Positions 25,608-34,405 are shown, counted from the stretch's first letter. The stretch is DNA of 64,000 bases from Saliniplasma sp051745305 (GCA_051745305.1 JBNJDY010000002.1:4549-68548); one strand, 5' to 3'. Translations and numbers: made by a program. The notes: generated by a model not told the origin, from the sequence alone.

Positions 25608-26246
25608 ATGAGGATAAGATGGCATGGACATTCGTGTTTCGAAATTGAAAACGATTCAGTGGTCGTAACTGACCCCCATGACGGGAGGAATATTGGTATT
25701 AGAGAACCGAATGTTAAAGGTGATATTGTTACTGTAAGTCATGATCATTTTGACCATAACGCAGTCAGACTAGTAGAAAAGAGTGATACACAGGTCATAG
25801 ACGAACCTGGAGAATATGATAAAGGAAAAATAAAAATAAAGGGCTTTAAAACCTATCATGATGAAGAAAGTGGTAAAAAGAGAGGGGATAATATAATATT
25901 CAAATTTGAAACAGATGGAGTAAAATTATGCCATCTTGGGGATCTAGGTCATGATTTGGATGATGAAATGATAGAAGAAATAAAACCAGTGGATTTTCTT
26001 TTTATCCCTATAGGAGGCACTTTCACTATAGGTCCTGAAGATGCAGCTAAGATTATTGAAAAAATCAAACCTAGTATTGCGATACCTATGCATTTTAAAG
26101 TCGGTGGACTATCTTTAGATATAATGGGTGTCCAACCTTTCTTAGATCTATATCCAGAAGAAAAGACCCATAAAGTGGGTGTTGAATTAGATTTCTTAAA
26201 AACAGATTTACCTAAAGAGACTGAAGTTTGGGTTTTCTCTCTATAA
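25608..26246 (+). CDS. UPF0173 metallo-beta-lactamase fold hydrolase
   Basis: MBL-fold metal-dependent hydrolase of the UPF0173 family, 212 residues from the ATG at 25608, which has a perfect GGAGG seven bases upstream. N-terminal IRWHGHSCFEIE and the metal motif SHDHFDHNAVR near residue 47 are family features, as are CHLGDLGH, IPIGGTFTIGPEDA and the C-terminal PMHFKVGG, which supplies further ligands. Related to L-ascorbate-6-phosphate lactonase; the natural substrate in archaea is unknown. It converges with tif6 by a 2-base gap. Confidence 0.9.
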   Translation: MRIRWHGHSCFEIENDSVVVTDPHDGRNIGIREPNVKGDIVTVSHDHFDHNAVRLVEKSDTQVIDEPGEYDKGKIKIKGFKTYHDEESGKKRGDNIIFKFETDGVKLCHLGDLGHDLDDEMIEEIKPVDFLFIPIGGTFTIGPEDAAKIIEKIKPSIAIPMHFKVGGLSLDIMGVQPFLDLYPEEKTHKVGVELDFLKTDLPKETEVWVFSL

Positions 26247-26248
26247 AA

Positions 26249-26899
26249 TCAATCTAAATAACCTAAACCTTCTTCTATCCTTCCCATCTCTATAGGTGTC
26301 GTTCTATTCCCTATAACTGCACCTTTTGTGTTTGCAACTAAACAAGTACCTATCCATGCAGAACCATGGTTTGCAGTCGTTTTCATAACAGGAACTTCGA
26401 AAAGGTCTTCCATCTTCTCTTTTTCATCTTCTTTTACATGGGGATGACAAAGGATACCTTTGTTAGTGGCAACTGCAACTGAACCGACCATCTCGATACC
26501 AGCTATATTTCCTCGCTTCACTGGAACTTTTAAGAAAGATTTTATTGCTTTCTCGGTTTTTTTATGAAGGTCTGGATGTATCAATGCGCCATAATCGTTT
26601 ATTAGAATATTGTTACCAAGAGCATTGAATCGGTCAGGTACCAATGTTACATCAGCATGATCTAACAGAGGGTCTATTTCCCTACTTTCTGCGATGTCAG
26701 AAACCAGTATTCCATTGGAATTTGCAGCCATCAAAGCCCCTAATACCCTTGTCCCTCCTACTGTTGTTCTTACCACGGGAGTTTCCATCGCTTCCTCGAA
26801 AGGCTTTTTATCTACTAATGGAATAATAGAAAGTTCCTCTGTAGTAACGGTGAAAACACCTATGTACGGTTTTTGATCGATGGCATGTTTTTTAAGCAT
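26249..26899 (-). CDS. tif6: Translation initiation factor aIF6
   Basis: Anti-association factor that binds the large ribosomal subunit at uL14, 216 residues. Five repeats of the alpha/beta propeller are visible through recurring segments such as GGTRVLGALMAANSNGILVS, RFNALGNNILINDYGALIHPDL, GSVAVATNKGILCHPHV and GSAWIGTCLVANTKGAVIG. It is the last gene of the operon rps19e-PDCD5-rpl39e-rpl31e-tif6, with a 3-base gap after rpl31e. Confidence 0.97.
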   Translation of the reverse strand: MLKKHAIDQKPYIGVFTVTTEELSIIPLVDKKPFEEAMETPVVRTTVGGTRVLGALMAANSNGILVSDIAESREIDPLLDHADVTLVPDRFNALGNNILINDYGALIHPDLHKKTEKAIKSFLKVPVKRGNIAGIEMVGSVAVATNKGILCHPHVKEDEKEKMEDLFEVPVMKTTANHGSAWIGTCLVANTKGAVIGNRTTPIEMGRIEEGLGYLD

Positions 26900-26902
26900 A
26901 GA

Positions 26903-27169
26903 TTACTCTCTTGGGATTGAAACTTCTACTATACCATCCTCGAATTTAATCGCTCGTACTTTTATTTTCGAAGGTGGCTTTTTCACTCCCCTTCGCCATA
27001 TTTCTTCGTTAGTGCTAGAGTCTATCCAAACGTCCTCTGATGGGACATTCATATGTTTAGAAACAAACTTTCTAACGATTTTCATCGCCAAAGATGCTCT
27101 TTTACTAGCTGGTGAATTTTTAACTTCGTTTAATGGAATATTAATTATTCTCTCTTCTTGGTCTACCAT
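26903..27169 (-). CDS. rpl31e: 50S ribosomal protein L31e (eL31)
   Basis: Large-subunit protein eL31, 88 residues, with RIINIPLNEVKNSPASKRASLAM at the N-terminus and VWIDSSTNEEIWRRGVKKPPSKIKVRA in the core. AGGTGAGG stands just upstream of the ATG. It is encoded between rpl39e and tif6, the order seen across euryarchaea. Confidence 0.97.
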   Translation of the reverse strand: MVDQEERIINIPLNEVKNSPASKRASLAMKIVRKFVSKHMNVPSEDVWIDSSTNEEIWRRGVKKPPSKIKVRAIKFEDGIVEVSIPRE

Positions 27170-27192
27170 ATCCTCACCTGTTTTAAATCGAT

Positions 27193-27348
27193 CTACTCGT
27201 CTAAGTCATCTCGACGCCAATTTCTTCTCTTTGGGTGACGAGTGAACCGTCTGTTAGTCCTCTGCATTACCCATGCAGGTACACGTTTGTTTTCTTTACC
27301 TTTTTTCAGCAATCTTCTTTTTTTAGGTCCTGGTTTATTGCTTGACAT
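27193..27348 (-). CDS. rpl39e: 50S ribosomal protein L39e (eL39)
   Basis: A 51-residue very basic protein lining the ribosome exit tunnel. The sequence begins MSSNKPGPKKRRLLKK and continues with RVPAWVMQRTNRRFTRHPKRRNWRRD, which is the eL39 signature. The ATG at 27348 has AGGAGA six bases upstream, inside the end of the PDCD5 spacer. The gene is easily overlooked because of its length, but the operon position between PDCD5 and rpl31e confirms it. Confidence 0.96.
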   Translation of the reverse strand: MSSNKPGPKKRRLLKKGKENKRVPAWVMQRTNRRFTRHPKRRNWRRDDLDE

Positions 27349-27351
27349 GAT

Positions 27352-27681
27352 TTATCTCCTTTTAATATTGATATCCTTTTTTTTACCTGTTATCTTTTTT
27401 AACAGTTCTTTTAAAGTTTTATCCGTGATTTTACCTTGGATAGCCCCTCGCTGGGCCAGCATTATTATCTGTGATTCTATATTTTCCGCTATCTCAGGTC
27501 TCGCAACCCTAACTCGTCCTAATCTTTCTCTTGCTTCAGGGGTCATCAGTTGTCTGAGTATAGCTTTTTTCTGAGCCTCAAGTTGTTCTTCTGATCTTTC
27601 TTGTTCTTCTTCGGTTTCTCTTTGCTCTTTAAGTTGTTGAAGTTTTTGTTTTTTAATCCTTTCTAATTCATCTTCATCCAT
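27352..27681 (-). CDS. PDCD5-family DNA-binding protein
   Basis: Small helical protein of the PDCD5/TFAR19 family, 109 residues. A charged N-terminal helix is followed by KKAILRQLMTPEARERLGRVRVARPEIAENIE, the family core, and a basic tail. Archaeal members bind DNA in vitro, but this gene sits in a ribosomal operon in most archaea, between rps19e and rpl39e as here, so a ribosome-linked role is also possible. Confidence 0.93.
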   Translation of the reverse strand: MDEDELERIKKQKLQQLKEQRETEEEQERSEEQLEAQKKAILRQLMTPEARERLGRVRVARPEIAENIESQIIMLAQRGAIQGKITDKTLKELLKKITGKKKDINIKRR

Positions 27682-27694
27682 AAATACCCTACCT

Positions 27695-28147
27695 TCAGAG
27701 ATATTTAGTCAATTCAGGATCGTCTTCAGCCATATTTTTCAATATCTCATAAGCGGTATTATCTAATAAAGCCTGTCCTTTCGGGGTGATGGATCTACCT
27801 TTCTCTTCTTTTTTTACTAATCCTTCATCTTCAAGTTGCTTAAGAGCAGTCCTAACAATTGAACCAGATCCTTTAGCCACTCTACTAGGTTTAGCCCCTC
27901 TTTCTTGTTTCCCTCCATATTTTCCTCTAAGCTTGGATATACCCACAGGTCCTTGCGTGTAAACACTCCTTAGGATAGCGGAAACCCGTTTATACCACCA
28001 ATCTTCTTCTAAGGGTGCCTTCTCTTTATGGATACCTGTCTTAACATATTGTGCCCAACTAGGACTCTTTATGTTATCCATATCCTTCATTTTATCGCTT
28101 ACATCTTCGACTAATTTATTTGGAGGGACGTCGTATACTGTTACCAT
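27695..28147 (-). CDS. rps19e: 30S ribosomal protein S19e (eS19)
   Basis: Small-subunit protein eS19, 150 residues, winged-helix fold. Motifs: YDVPPNKLVEDVSDKMK, PLEEDWWYKRVSAILRSVYTQGPVGISKLRGKYGG, and GSIVRTALKQLEDEGLVKK. It is the first gene of the ribosomal operon that ends with tif6. The prefoldin/ftsY genes that often follow this cluster in other archaea are not present here. Confidence 0.97.
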   Translation of the reverse strand: MVTVYDVPPNKLVEDVSDKMKDMDNIKSPSWAQYVKTGIHKEKAPLEEDWWYKRVSAILRSVYTQGPVGISKLRGKYGGKQERGAKPSRVAKGSGSIVRTALKQLEDEGLVKKEEKGRSITPKGQALLDNTAYEILKNMAEDDPELTKYL

Positions 28148-28227
28148 AATGTATTACACTCCAGCGAACTCAATATTTGAACTTATTTAAAGGTTGTTAT
28201 TAAAGATTTCCCCGTGTCAAGGGAAAA

Positions 28228-29130
28228 TCATCCATATAACTCTCCTTTCATTCTAGGTAATAGTGCATCGATTAGCGCAGATTTTATGTACCCCTTAATA
28301 TCTGTTGCTTCTCCTGTTACCATCCCTACTGGATCAAAATTTTTTTCCAATTCGTCTCCAACTATTTTTAAAGATTTGCACAGATCTAATTTATTATTCG
28401 ATTGGACCCATTTATTCGGTATTTTTAATCCCGGACTACGACCGTTAGATGTAAAACCTAGTTTGTCTTTGATGACCGCTTTCTCTACAAATAACCGTTC
28501 ACATTCAAGATTTTCGCTTTCTATAGCTAGATTTATTACATAATCGATTCCATCCGGAACTTCTAAGTCATCATCATTGAAATTCACACGACTTCTACTT
28601 ATCTCACATTCGAAGAAGTCTGACATCAACTCCTTTACAGCGTAAAATTCTTCTGTAACGGTGCACTCCAAAATGATTTTGACAGGTATTAATCTATCTC
28701 CGTATTCGTCTATCTCACCGTTTCTTATCCTTGTTGAACTTATAGGTAAAAAATCCTCTGCAACCACGGGTTTAACTTCAATTATTTTTAAAGGTTGTTC
28801 TCCTATCTTTTTTCTCTTTCTGTTGATTTTCTCGCCACGTTCCTTAGTTTCTGACGAGACAACGAGTATGTCAAAATCTCCTTCAATAGCCTTACTATAA
28901 GGATCAGATATCTTCACGATTTCCCAGTTTTCCTTACCTGCTAGGAAAGTATCTAGATTCTTTTTTCTCTCTTTATATGATTTTTCGACTTCCGGTTTCC
29001 ACTCTTTCAGCATCTCATCTGAAACTAAACCGATAGTAACATCACCTTCTTCGAATGCCCTCTCGATGAGTTTAACATGACCCATATGAACATGATCGAA
29101 AGTTCCTCCCAAAATAACCTTTTTAGGCAT
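28228..29130 (-). CDS. coaD: Phosphopantetheine adenylyltransferase fused to a DUF84-like domain
   Basis: The N-terminal 145 residues are archaeal phosphopantetheine adenylyltransferase (CoaD type), the fourth step of CoA synthesis: LGGTFDHVHMGHVKLIERAF is the nucleotidyltransferase HxGH motif and LPISSTRIRNGEID is the ISSTxIR motif. The C-terminal 150 residues start with IPVKIILECTVTEEFYAVKE and include FTSNGRSPGLKIPNKWV, similar in plan to the inosine/xanthosine triphosphatase family DUF84, though the first glycine/asparagine motif of that family is degenerate. The fusion makes the protein twice the size of a normal archaeal PPAT. The DUF84 call is tentative; the PPAT call is firm. A zinc-ribbon membrane miniprotein gene directly precedes it with a 1-base gap. 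Confidence 0.85.
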   Translation of the reverse strand: MPKKVILGGTFDHVHMGHVKLIERAFEEGDVTIGLVSDEMLKEWKPEVEKSYKERKKNLDTFLAGKENWEIVKISDPYSKAIEGDFDILVVSSETKERGEKINRKRKKIGEQPLKIIEVKPVVAEDFLPISSTRIRNGEIDEYGDRLIPVKIILECTVTEEFYAVKELMSDFFECEISRSRVNFNDDDLEVPDGIDYVINLAIESENLECERLFVEKAVIKDKLGFTSNGRSPGLKIPNKWVQSNNKLDLCKSLKIVGDELEKNFDPVGMVTGEATDIKGYIKSALIDALLPRMKGELYG

Positions 29131-29131
29131 T

Positions 29132-29320
29132 TTACCAGATTCCAGATAACTGTAAAAATATCAAGACCAAGAGTACTGCAAGGAGTATGTAGAATATGTA
29201 TGTTTTCTTTTTTCTCTTTTCGATATATTCTTTGTACTCCTCTCTGCATTTTTCTGAACAAAATTTTTCATCTAAAGGTACTGGTTTACTACATATTTGA
29301 CAGTGGGTATGTGGTTCCAT
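29132..29320 (-). CDS. DUF2116-type zinc-ribbon protein with one membrane helix
   Basis: A 62-residue protein with a zinc knuckle pair, HCQIC and FCSEKCREEYKEY, in its first 30 residues and a single C-terminal transmembrane helix (YIFYILLAVLLVLIFLQLSG). This matches the archaeal DUF2116 family. The zinc ribbon would face the cytosol. It abuts the coaD fusion gene with a 1-base gap, so the two are co-transcribed. Function unknown. Confidence 0.85.
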   Translation of the reverse strand: MEPHTHCQICSKPVPLDEKFCSEKCREEYKEYIEKRKKKTYIFYILLAVLLVLIFLQLSGIW

Positions 29321-29361
29321 ATTTTTGTTAGATATGTTGTTGTTTTAATTATTTTCCCAAA

Positions 29362-31023
29362 TCATCTATGCCCGTATGCAACTTTATATGGTGATTTTTC
29401 AAGAATTTTTACGAATCCGTATCTCTCGAATTGAACTATATCATTCAATTCTACCTCATCTATGTTTGCTTCAACGATACCTTCGTCATAACTCCCATCA
29501 GGTTTTTCAACTTCACATTTTTCTCCATCGGGAAGCCACTGGATCTTTAAGATATCTTTATTTGCTATGTCTGTAACATATCCTTTATGGCCTTCAAGCT
29601 TTATGTTACACAAGTTTTTCAACCGAACTTCTTTCCCTTCGTTCTCGTTCCAATCCTTTTTAGATATTATCAATTTTTTGTCCACTTTGATTTTTCTATT
29701 TCCACGGTCTGAAAAATCAGGATGTCTAGGTATCTCGGCTTCATCGATATCTAATTCCCCTATCAACTCGATTTCAACAGGGTCTTTAACGAAAAAGTAC
29801 CTATTAGCTTCTTCATCTATTAATTCTCTATTTTTAGCATACAATTTTGATGCAGGTACTTCGATATCTGTTTTTGACATTCCAAAATCTAAAATAAAAT
29901 CTCTAATAGCATCTGGCTGTATGCCTCTTCTTTTGAGAGACTGTAAGGACCAGGTTCTAGGGTCATCCCAACCCCTCAGGTCTCCTTCTTTAATCTGCTG
30001 CTGGAATTCACTTTTACTCAACCTGACATCCCGTAATCGTAACATACCGTAATGTAAAAATTCACATTTATCCCAACCAAACAGATCCCAGATATATTCC
30101 TCCATCTTATCTTCCATAACAAGGTCTTTACCTCTCAAAATGTGAGTCATACCCAATAAATGATCATCGATAGCCCATGAAAACTCTAACAGTGGCCAAA
30201 CATGATATTTATTACCTACTCTAGGGTGTTCTTGATTCGATACTCTGAACAAAACACGGTCTCTAAAAGCGGGATCCGGATACTCCATATCAGTTTTCAG
30301 CCTAAGGGTGACTTCGCCTTCTTCAAACCCTCCTTCCAACATCTTGTTCCATTTTGCAAGGTTCTCTTCAACAGTTCTAGATCTATGTTCACATTCTATA
30401 CCCTTTTTACGATTATTCCTTAATTTCTCAGCACTGCACTCACAGACGTATGCCTCACCCATTTCGATAATTTTTTGACCATATTCGTAGTATCTTTCCA
30501 TCCTTTTAGACTTATAATGGGTCTCATGCCATTCCACCCCCAGCCATTCTAAACCCCCTTTTATCAAATCAAAAGCCTCTATGAGGGGTTTTTTCTTCTC
30601 TGAGCCTATAGTATCATCATAAAACAGAACCAATTTTCCATCATTCCTTTTGACGTACTCATCGTTAAGTATCACCATACGAGAATTACCTATATGTAAT
30701 GGCCCACTTGGATATGGAGCCATCCTCATTACTATATCTTCGCCCTCGATATTTGGTAATCTATTGATTTCCTCCTCATCTTTTTCTTCGAAGTACTCGG
30801 GCATCTTCTTTTTTAATCGGCTAGTCTGCTCATCGAGGGATAATTTGTTTACTTCATTTACAATCTGTTCAACCAGTTCTTTAGTACCTGTAGGATCTTT
30901 TCTACATTTCTCTGATTCTCCCATAACCTTTCCCATAACAGGTCCGACCGTTGCCTCCCCATCGAATTTTACTGCATTTTTCAAAGCGTATTTTCTGATT
31001 ATTGTTTCCTTTTCGTTAGACAT
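29362..31023 (-). CDS. gltX: Glutamyl-tRNA synthetase, archaeal type
   Basis: Class I aminoacyl-tRNA synthetase for tRNA-Glu, 553 residues. The HIGH motif is within RMAPYPSGPLHIGNSRM and the KMSKS equivalent is RLSKSEF (HYGMLRLRDVRLSKS). The archaeal/eukaryotic GlxRS C-terminal beta-barrel anticodon domain is present (from about residue 385). In archaea this enzyme is usually non-discriminating and also charges tRNA-Gln, but that cannot be judged from sequence alone. Upstream lies the iron operon on the same strand with a 57-base spacer. Confidence 0.96.
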   Translation of the reverse strand: MSNEKETIIRKYALKNAVKFDGEATVGPVMGKVMGESEKCRKDPTGTKELVEQIVNEVNKLSLDEQTSRLKKKMPEYFEEKDEEEINRLPNIEGEDIVMRMAPYPSGPLHIGNSRMVILNDEYVKRNDGKLVLFYDDTIGSEKKKPLIEAFDLIKGGLEWLGVEWHETHYKSKRMERYYEYGQKIIEMGEAYVCECSAEKLRNNRKKGIECEHRSRTVEENLAKWNKMLEGGFEEGEVTLRLKTDMEYPDPAFRDRVLFRVSNQEHPRVGNKYHVWPLLEFSWAIDDHLLGMTHILRGKDLVMEDKMEEYIWDLFGWDKCEFLHYGMLRLRDVRLSKSEFQQQIKEGDLRGWDDPRTWSLQSLKRRGIQPDAIRDFILDFGMSKTDIEVPASKLYAKNRELIDEEANRYFFVKDPVEIELIGELDIDEAEIPRHPDFSDRGNRKIKVDKKLIISKKDWNENEGKEVRLKNLCNIKLEGHKGYVTDIANKDILKIQWLPDGEKCEVEKPDGSYDEGIVEANIDEVELNDIVQFERYGFVKILEKSPYKVAYGHR

Positions 31024-31079
31024 GGTTCATCAATTAAACAAGAGGGTATTTTATTATTTTCCTATATTAGAAAATTCTA

Positions 31080-31802
31080 TCAATCGGAAAGAGGTTTAAC
31101 GAAGATATCTTTTATTATCCCCCTTTCCATGGCTATATCTGTTTCTCCAGACCTGATCACATAGACTGGCTTTTTCTGATGGAGTTCTATTACAGACCCA
31201 GGTCCGATGTCATACGACAAAAGTTTATGTAATCTTGGATGACTCTTTGTATGAATATATGCTATCTCAACTTTTTTCCCAACAGGGATCTTCGTCAAAG
31301 GCATTATAGCTGGTTTGATCGTTTCTCTTCCCTTTCTACAACATTTTCCTGAGGGTATAGGCATACCATGTGGACATTCTCTTGGATGGCCTAACAAAGT
31401 ACATATCCTTTCAGTCACTTCTTCAGATAAAAGGTGTTCAAACTCGCAAGCAGGTTTTTCTACTTCTTCTTTGCCCATATCCAAAACATCGACTAAAAGA
31501 CGCTCTGCTAAACGGTGTCTTCGGACTATATCTCTAGCCTTATTATGCCCCTTATCGGTTAATTTTACTTTTTCATTGTAAACCTTAGCCAATCCTCTCT
31601 TTTTAAGCTCTTTAAGGACTGAATCAGTAACTTTTTCCCGATAACCATGACGGAATCGTTTCCTGTGATTAAATTTCATACCTTCCTCTTTATCGGTCAG
31701 TCTTTCTTTAAAACTCTCTTTATCTCTCTTACCCTCTTCCTCTAGGGTCCAAAGTATTTCTAGTGCTTCATCTATTTCTATCTTTGTTATTTTATCGTTC
31801 AT
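31080..31802 (-). CDS. DtxR-family metal-dependent repressor with fused FeoA/SH3 domain
   Basis: Iron- or manganese-responsive regulator, 240 residues. It has an N-terminal winged helix (about residues 1-85; the recognition region is unusually Lys/Arg-rich, KFNHRKRFRHGYRE), the dimer/metal domain with RRHRLAERLLVD, EFEHLLSEEV and HPRECPHGMPIPSG, and a C-terminal FeoA-like domain (from about residue 165, MPLTKIPVGKKVEIAYI to IIKDIFVKPL). It is the last gene of the feo operon; its ATG overlaps the stop of the Cys-rich miniprotein by four bases. A second, shorter DtxR opens the same operon. Confidence 0.9.
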   Translation of the reverse strand: MNDKITKIEIDEALEILWTLEEEGKRDKESFKERLTDKEEGMKFNHRKRFRHGYREKVTDSVLKELKKRGLAKVYNEKVKLTDKGHNKARDIVRRHRLAERLLVDVLDMGKEEVEKPACEFEHLLSEEVTERICTLLGHPRECPHGMPIPSGKCCRKGRETIKPAIMPLTKIPVGKKVEIAYIHTKSHPRLHKLLSYDIGPGSVIELHQKKPVYVIRSGETDIAMERGIIKDIFVKPLSD

Positions 31803-31969
31803 CTTTCATCGACTCCCGGTATAAATTCATAACCACAATTAGGGCATTTAACCATATTACAACCACCACCCATTGGACAGGATTGGCAGGCTGTTACCGA
31901 GCCTTTTTCAAATTCATTTCCACAGAGCGGACATTTATGTTTATCCTGAGTATTATTTTGTTTACTCAT
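31799..31969 (-). CDS. Cys-rich FeoB-associated zinc-ribbon miniprotein
   Basis: A 56-residue protein with eight cysteines: CPLC, then CQSC, GGGCNMV and CPNCGYEF. The pattern suggests either two zinc sites or a small iron-sulfur cluster. It is encoded between feoB and the DtxR-FeoA gene with ATGA overlaps on both sides (four bases each), so all three are translated together. Comparable Cys-rich proteins accompany feoB in several methanogens and are thought to assist ferrous iron transfer, but no mechanism is shown. I found it by reading the 160 bases between the two larger genes. Confidence 0.85.
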   Translation of the reverse strand: MSKQNNTQDKHKCPLCGNEFEKGSVTACQSCPMGGGCNMVKCPNCGYEFIPGVDER

Positions 31970-33927
31970 ATTAGGCCCCCAAATAATTTTGTAATCTGAT
32001 TGATAACTCCACCTACGAAAAAGGCAAAAGGAATCACGAAGGCGATGATAGCTAATGCTGTTTTTATACCCCTTTCTTTGATTATCACCAGAACATTAGC
32101 TACACACGGAACGAACAGAGTAATAGAGACAACTGCCACCAGCATCTGAACATGAGTTAAACTACCAGAAAGGTCCAATATTCCAGCTGCCCCAAAATCT
32201 CTTCTTAGGAAGCCTAGAATAAAAGCTATAGATGTTTCTGAAGGCAAGCCCAACCACGAGACAACTACAGGTTCAAGTCCATTTACTAATATATCCAAAA
32301 TCCCCGTTAAATTTGCGACACTGATCAAAAAAGTACCTAAAATGAATAGGGGTACCAATTCTTTAAAAAACATAGCAACCTTATAATAAGTTTTTCTCAG
32401 AACATTGTCCCATTTAGGGATCCTCAGTGGTGGTAATTCCATTATAAAATCACCTCTACCTCCAGGTAAGATTTTTGAGGCCGCCCAAGCGACGAATAAT
32501 AACTGGGAGAAGATGATCCCGGCCCACACGAAAAAGTAGTAAAATGGAAGTGTAGCCATGATCGCGAATAATACACCTAATTGAGCAGAACATGGAATAC
32601 CAAGTGCTAACATGGTTGTTGCTATAATTCTTTCTTTTTTCGTGTCTAAAACCCGGGTAGTCAAAGTGGCCATGGTGTCACAGCCGAATCCTAGAACCAT
32701 CGGTAATACAGCTTTTCCATTTAAACCAACCCGTCTAAAACCTTTATCAGCCATGGCCGCTAATCGAGGTATATAACCAACATCTTCAAGTATCGAAAAT
32801 GCCAGGAAAAATGTGGTGATGATAGGCAGTATCAAAGCGATAGCCCAGGTTAAACCTACAGTTATAACTCCAAATTCACCTACTAAAATTCTCGATGCAA
32901 AGTTCCTTCCCATGGATTCATAAATAAAATCCTTGATATATGGATTGATATACTCCCCAAATATTATCCCTTCGAAAAAATCTACCAATACCTGTGCTCC
33001 TATAAAACCTACGAACTGATATAAAAGAAACACGACCCCGATAAATATAGGGATACCAGTAAGGGGTTTCATCGTTAGATCATTTATCTTTTCCTTGAAC
33101 GTGGTTTTCTCGATTTTTTCTTTACTGATGTACTTAGATACTATTTCTTCAGCTTTCCTTCTAATTGCTAATGTGATAATATAACTTAAATCATGGCTAA
33201 ATTTTCTATGCAGTCTATTAAGAATTTCTTCTGCCTTTTTCCTCTCTTTCTCGCCTATCTTTTCATCGATAAAATCCCTCATCTCACCTGGGGATGATAA
33301 AAATAGGAGTGCAGTTCCACGGTTTCCAAAGATGCTTTTTAATTCACTAAGAGCTTCTTCTATTTCCCGAGGATAATCTGCTCTCACATCTGGAATTTTT
33401 GCTTTAGGTAGACCCTTTTTAAGTGCTGAAGTCCCCCTATGTTCAGGTGCAACGGTTGGAAAGACAGGAACGTTAAGCTCATCGGAAAGACCTTCATGAT
33501 CTATATCGATCAAACGGGACTTTGCCTCATCCATCATGTTTAGATTTAAAACAGTAGGGATATCAAATTCAGAGATCTGCAGGAAAAGCATGATAGCCCT
33601 TTTCAGATTTTTAGCGTCGGCGACTTGAATTATTCTATTGGGATCACTGCCTAAGATGATATCTCTTGTAACTTTTTCATCTTCTGATATGGGAGTCAGA
33701 GATTCTGCCCCAGGGGTGTCGATTATAGTTTCTTTTTTCGTACCTATCCTGGTATCCCCAAGACTGACTTCAACAGTTGTACCGGGATAATTAGAAACAT
33801 CTCTGTACTTCCCTGTAAGACTTGAAAATATAACTGATTTACCAACATTAGGGTTACCAACAAGAACAGAAACGTTCTCATCAGGGTCTATACCCAAAGC
33901 CTTTCTTGCATACTTAATTTTAATCAC
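31966..33927 (-). CDS. feoB: Ferrous iron transporter FeoB
   Basis: GTPase-linked Fe(II) permease of 653 residues. The N-terminal G domain has G1 GNPNVGKS (24-31), G2 region YPGTTVEV, G3 DTPGAESL and G4 NMMD; G3 carries Ala-Glu where many FeoB have DTPGTYSL. The membrane part includes the two Gate motifs with Cys and charged residues (ALGIPCSAQLGV and FVPCVANVLV) that form the pore. Its start overlaps the end of the first dtxR by 8 bases, and its stop overlaps the Cys-rich miniprotein start. FeoA is not separate but fused to the second regulator. Confidence 0.96.
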   Translation of the reverse strand: MIKIKYARKALGIDPDENVSVLVGNPNVGKSVIFSSLTGKYRDVSNYPGTTVEVSLGDTRIGTKKETIIDTPGAESLTPISEDEKVTRDIILGSDPNRIIQVADAKNLKRAIMLFLQISEFDIPTVLNLNMMDEAKSRLIDIDHEGLSDELNVPVFPTVAPEHRGTSALKKGLPKAKIPDVRADYPREIEEALSELKSIFGNRGTALLFLSSPGEMRDFIDEKIGEKERKKAEEILNRLHRKFSHDLSYIITLAIRRKAEEIVSKYISKEKIEKTTFKEKINDLTMKPLTGIPIFIGVVFLLYQFVGFIGAQVLVDFFEGIIFGEYINPYIKDFIYESMGRNFASRILVGEFGVITVGLTWAIALILPIITTFFLAFSILEDVGYIPRLAAMADKGFRRVGLNGKAVLPMVLGFGCDTMATLTTRVLDTKKERIIATTMLALGIPCSAQLGVLFAIMATLPFYYFFVWAGIIFSQLLFVAWAASKILPGGRGDFIMELPPLRIPKWDNVLRKTYYKVAMFFKELVPLFILGTFLISVANLTGILDILVNGLEPVVVSWLGLPSETSIAFILGFLRRDFGAAGILDLSGSLTHVQMLVAVVSITLFVPCVANVLVIIKERGIKTALAIIAFVIPFAFFVGGVINQITKLFGGLI

Positions 33928-34357
33928 CTTCTACTGGACATTCTTCAAAATCACATGGAGGGATCTTTTTTCCATGTGGACATTTTTCTGGTGCTCCTAA
34001 CCTCTTGCACATCTCATCTATCATCTCTTCATCGAAGATATGTTCCATCTGACATGCTTTCTCATGAAGTCGATCCCGATCCAAAGAAAAATATTTTTTT
34101 AAAAATACTTCCAAAACTCTATGTGTTCTTACGATATTTTTACCTAAGCTCTCTCCATCCTCAGTTAATTTAACACCATAATACGGAATATATTCGATAT
34201 AACCTTCTTCTTCTAATACTGGGAGGACTTCTGTTACAGTAGGAGGAGATAGACCCATCTTATCTGCGATTTCACCCGTCTTTACATTTTCTTTTTCTCT
34301 TTCAAGAGATAATTTATAGATGTTCTCTAAATATTCCTCGCGAGTCTCTTTATTCAT
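33920..34357 (-). CDS. DtxR/MntR-family metalloregulator
   Basis: Short DtxR-family repressor, 145 residues: winged helix with KTGEIADKMGLSPPTVTEVLPVLEEEGYIEY and metal/dimer domain with RTHRVLEVFLKKYF, HEKACQMEHIFDEEM and GAPEKCPHGKKIP. It has no C-terminal FeoA/SH3 domain but ends in a Cys-containing tail (CDFEECPVEGD). As first gene of the feo operon it probably controls the operon from the box at 34392-34405. Confidence 0.92.
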   Translation of the reverse strand: MNKETREEYLENIYKLSLEREKENVKTGEIADKMGLSPPTVTEVLPVLEEEGYIEYIPYYGVKLTEDGESLGKNIVRTHRVLEVFLKKYFSLDRDRLHEKACQMEHIFDEEMIDEMCKRLGAPEKCPHGKKIPPCDFEECPVEGD

Positions 34358-34391
34358 CGTTTTAACTTAATGCACCGTTTTTATTAAACTT

Positions 34392-34405
34392 TTTGGTTGA
34401 CCTAA
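34392..34405 (-). promoter_or_regulatory. DtxR-box-like operator before the feo operon
   Basis: On the minus strand this reads TTAGGTCAACCAAA, an imperfect palindrome whose left half TTAGGT matches the half-site of DtxR/IdeR operators and whose right half ACCAAA differs at one base from its mirror image. It lies 35-48 bases before the ATG of the first dtxR gene, overlapping the expected BRE/TATA region (TTTAATAAAAAC at about 34378-34388 is the TATA candidate). Inferred iron-controlled operator. Confidence 0.45.
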
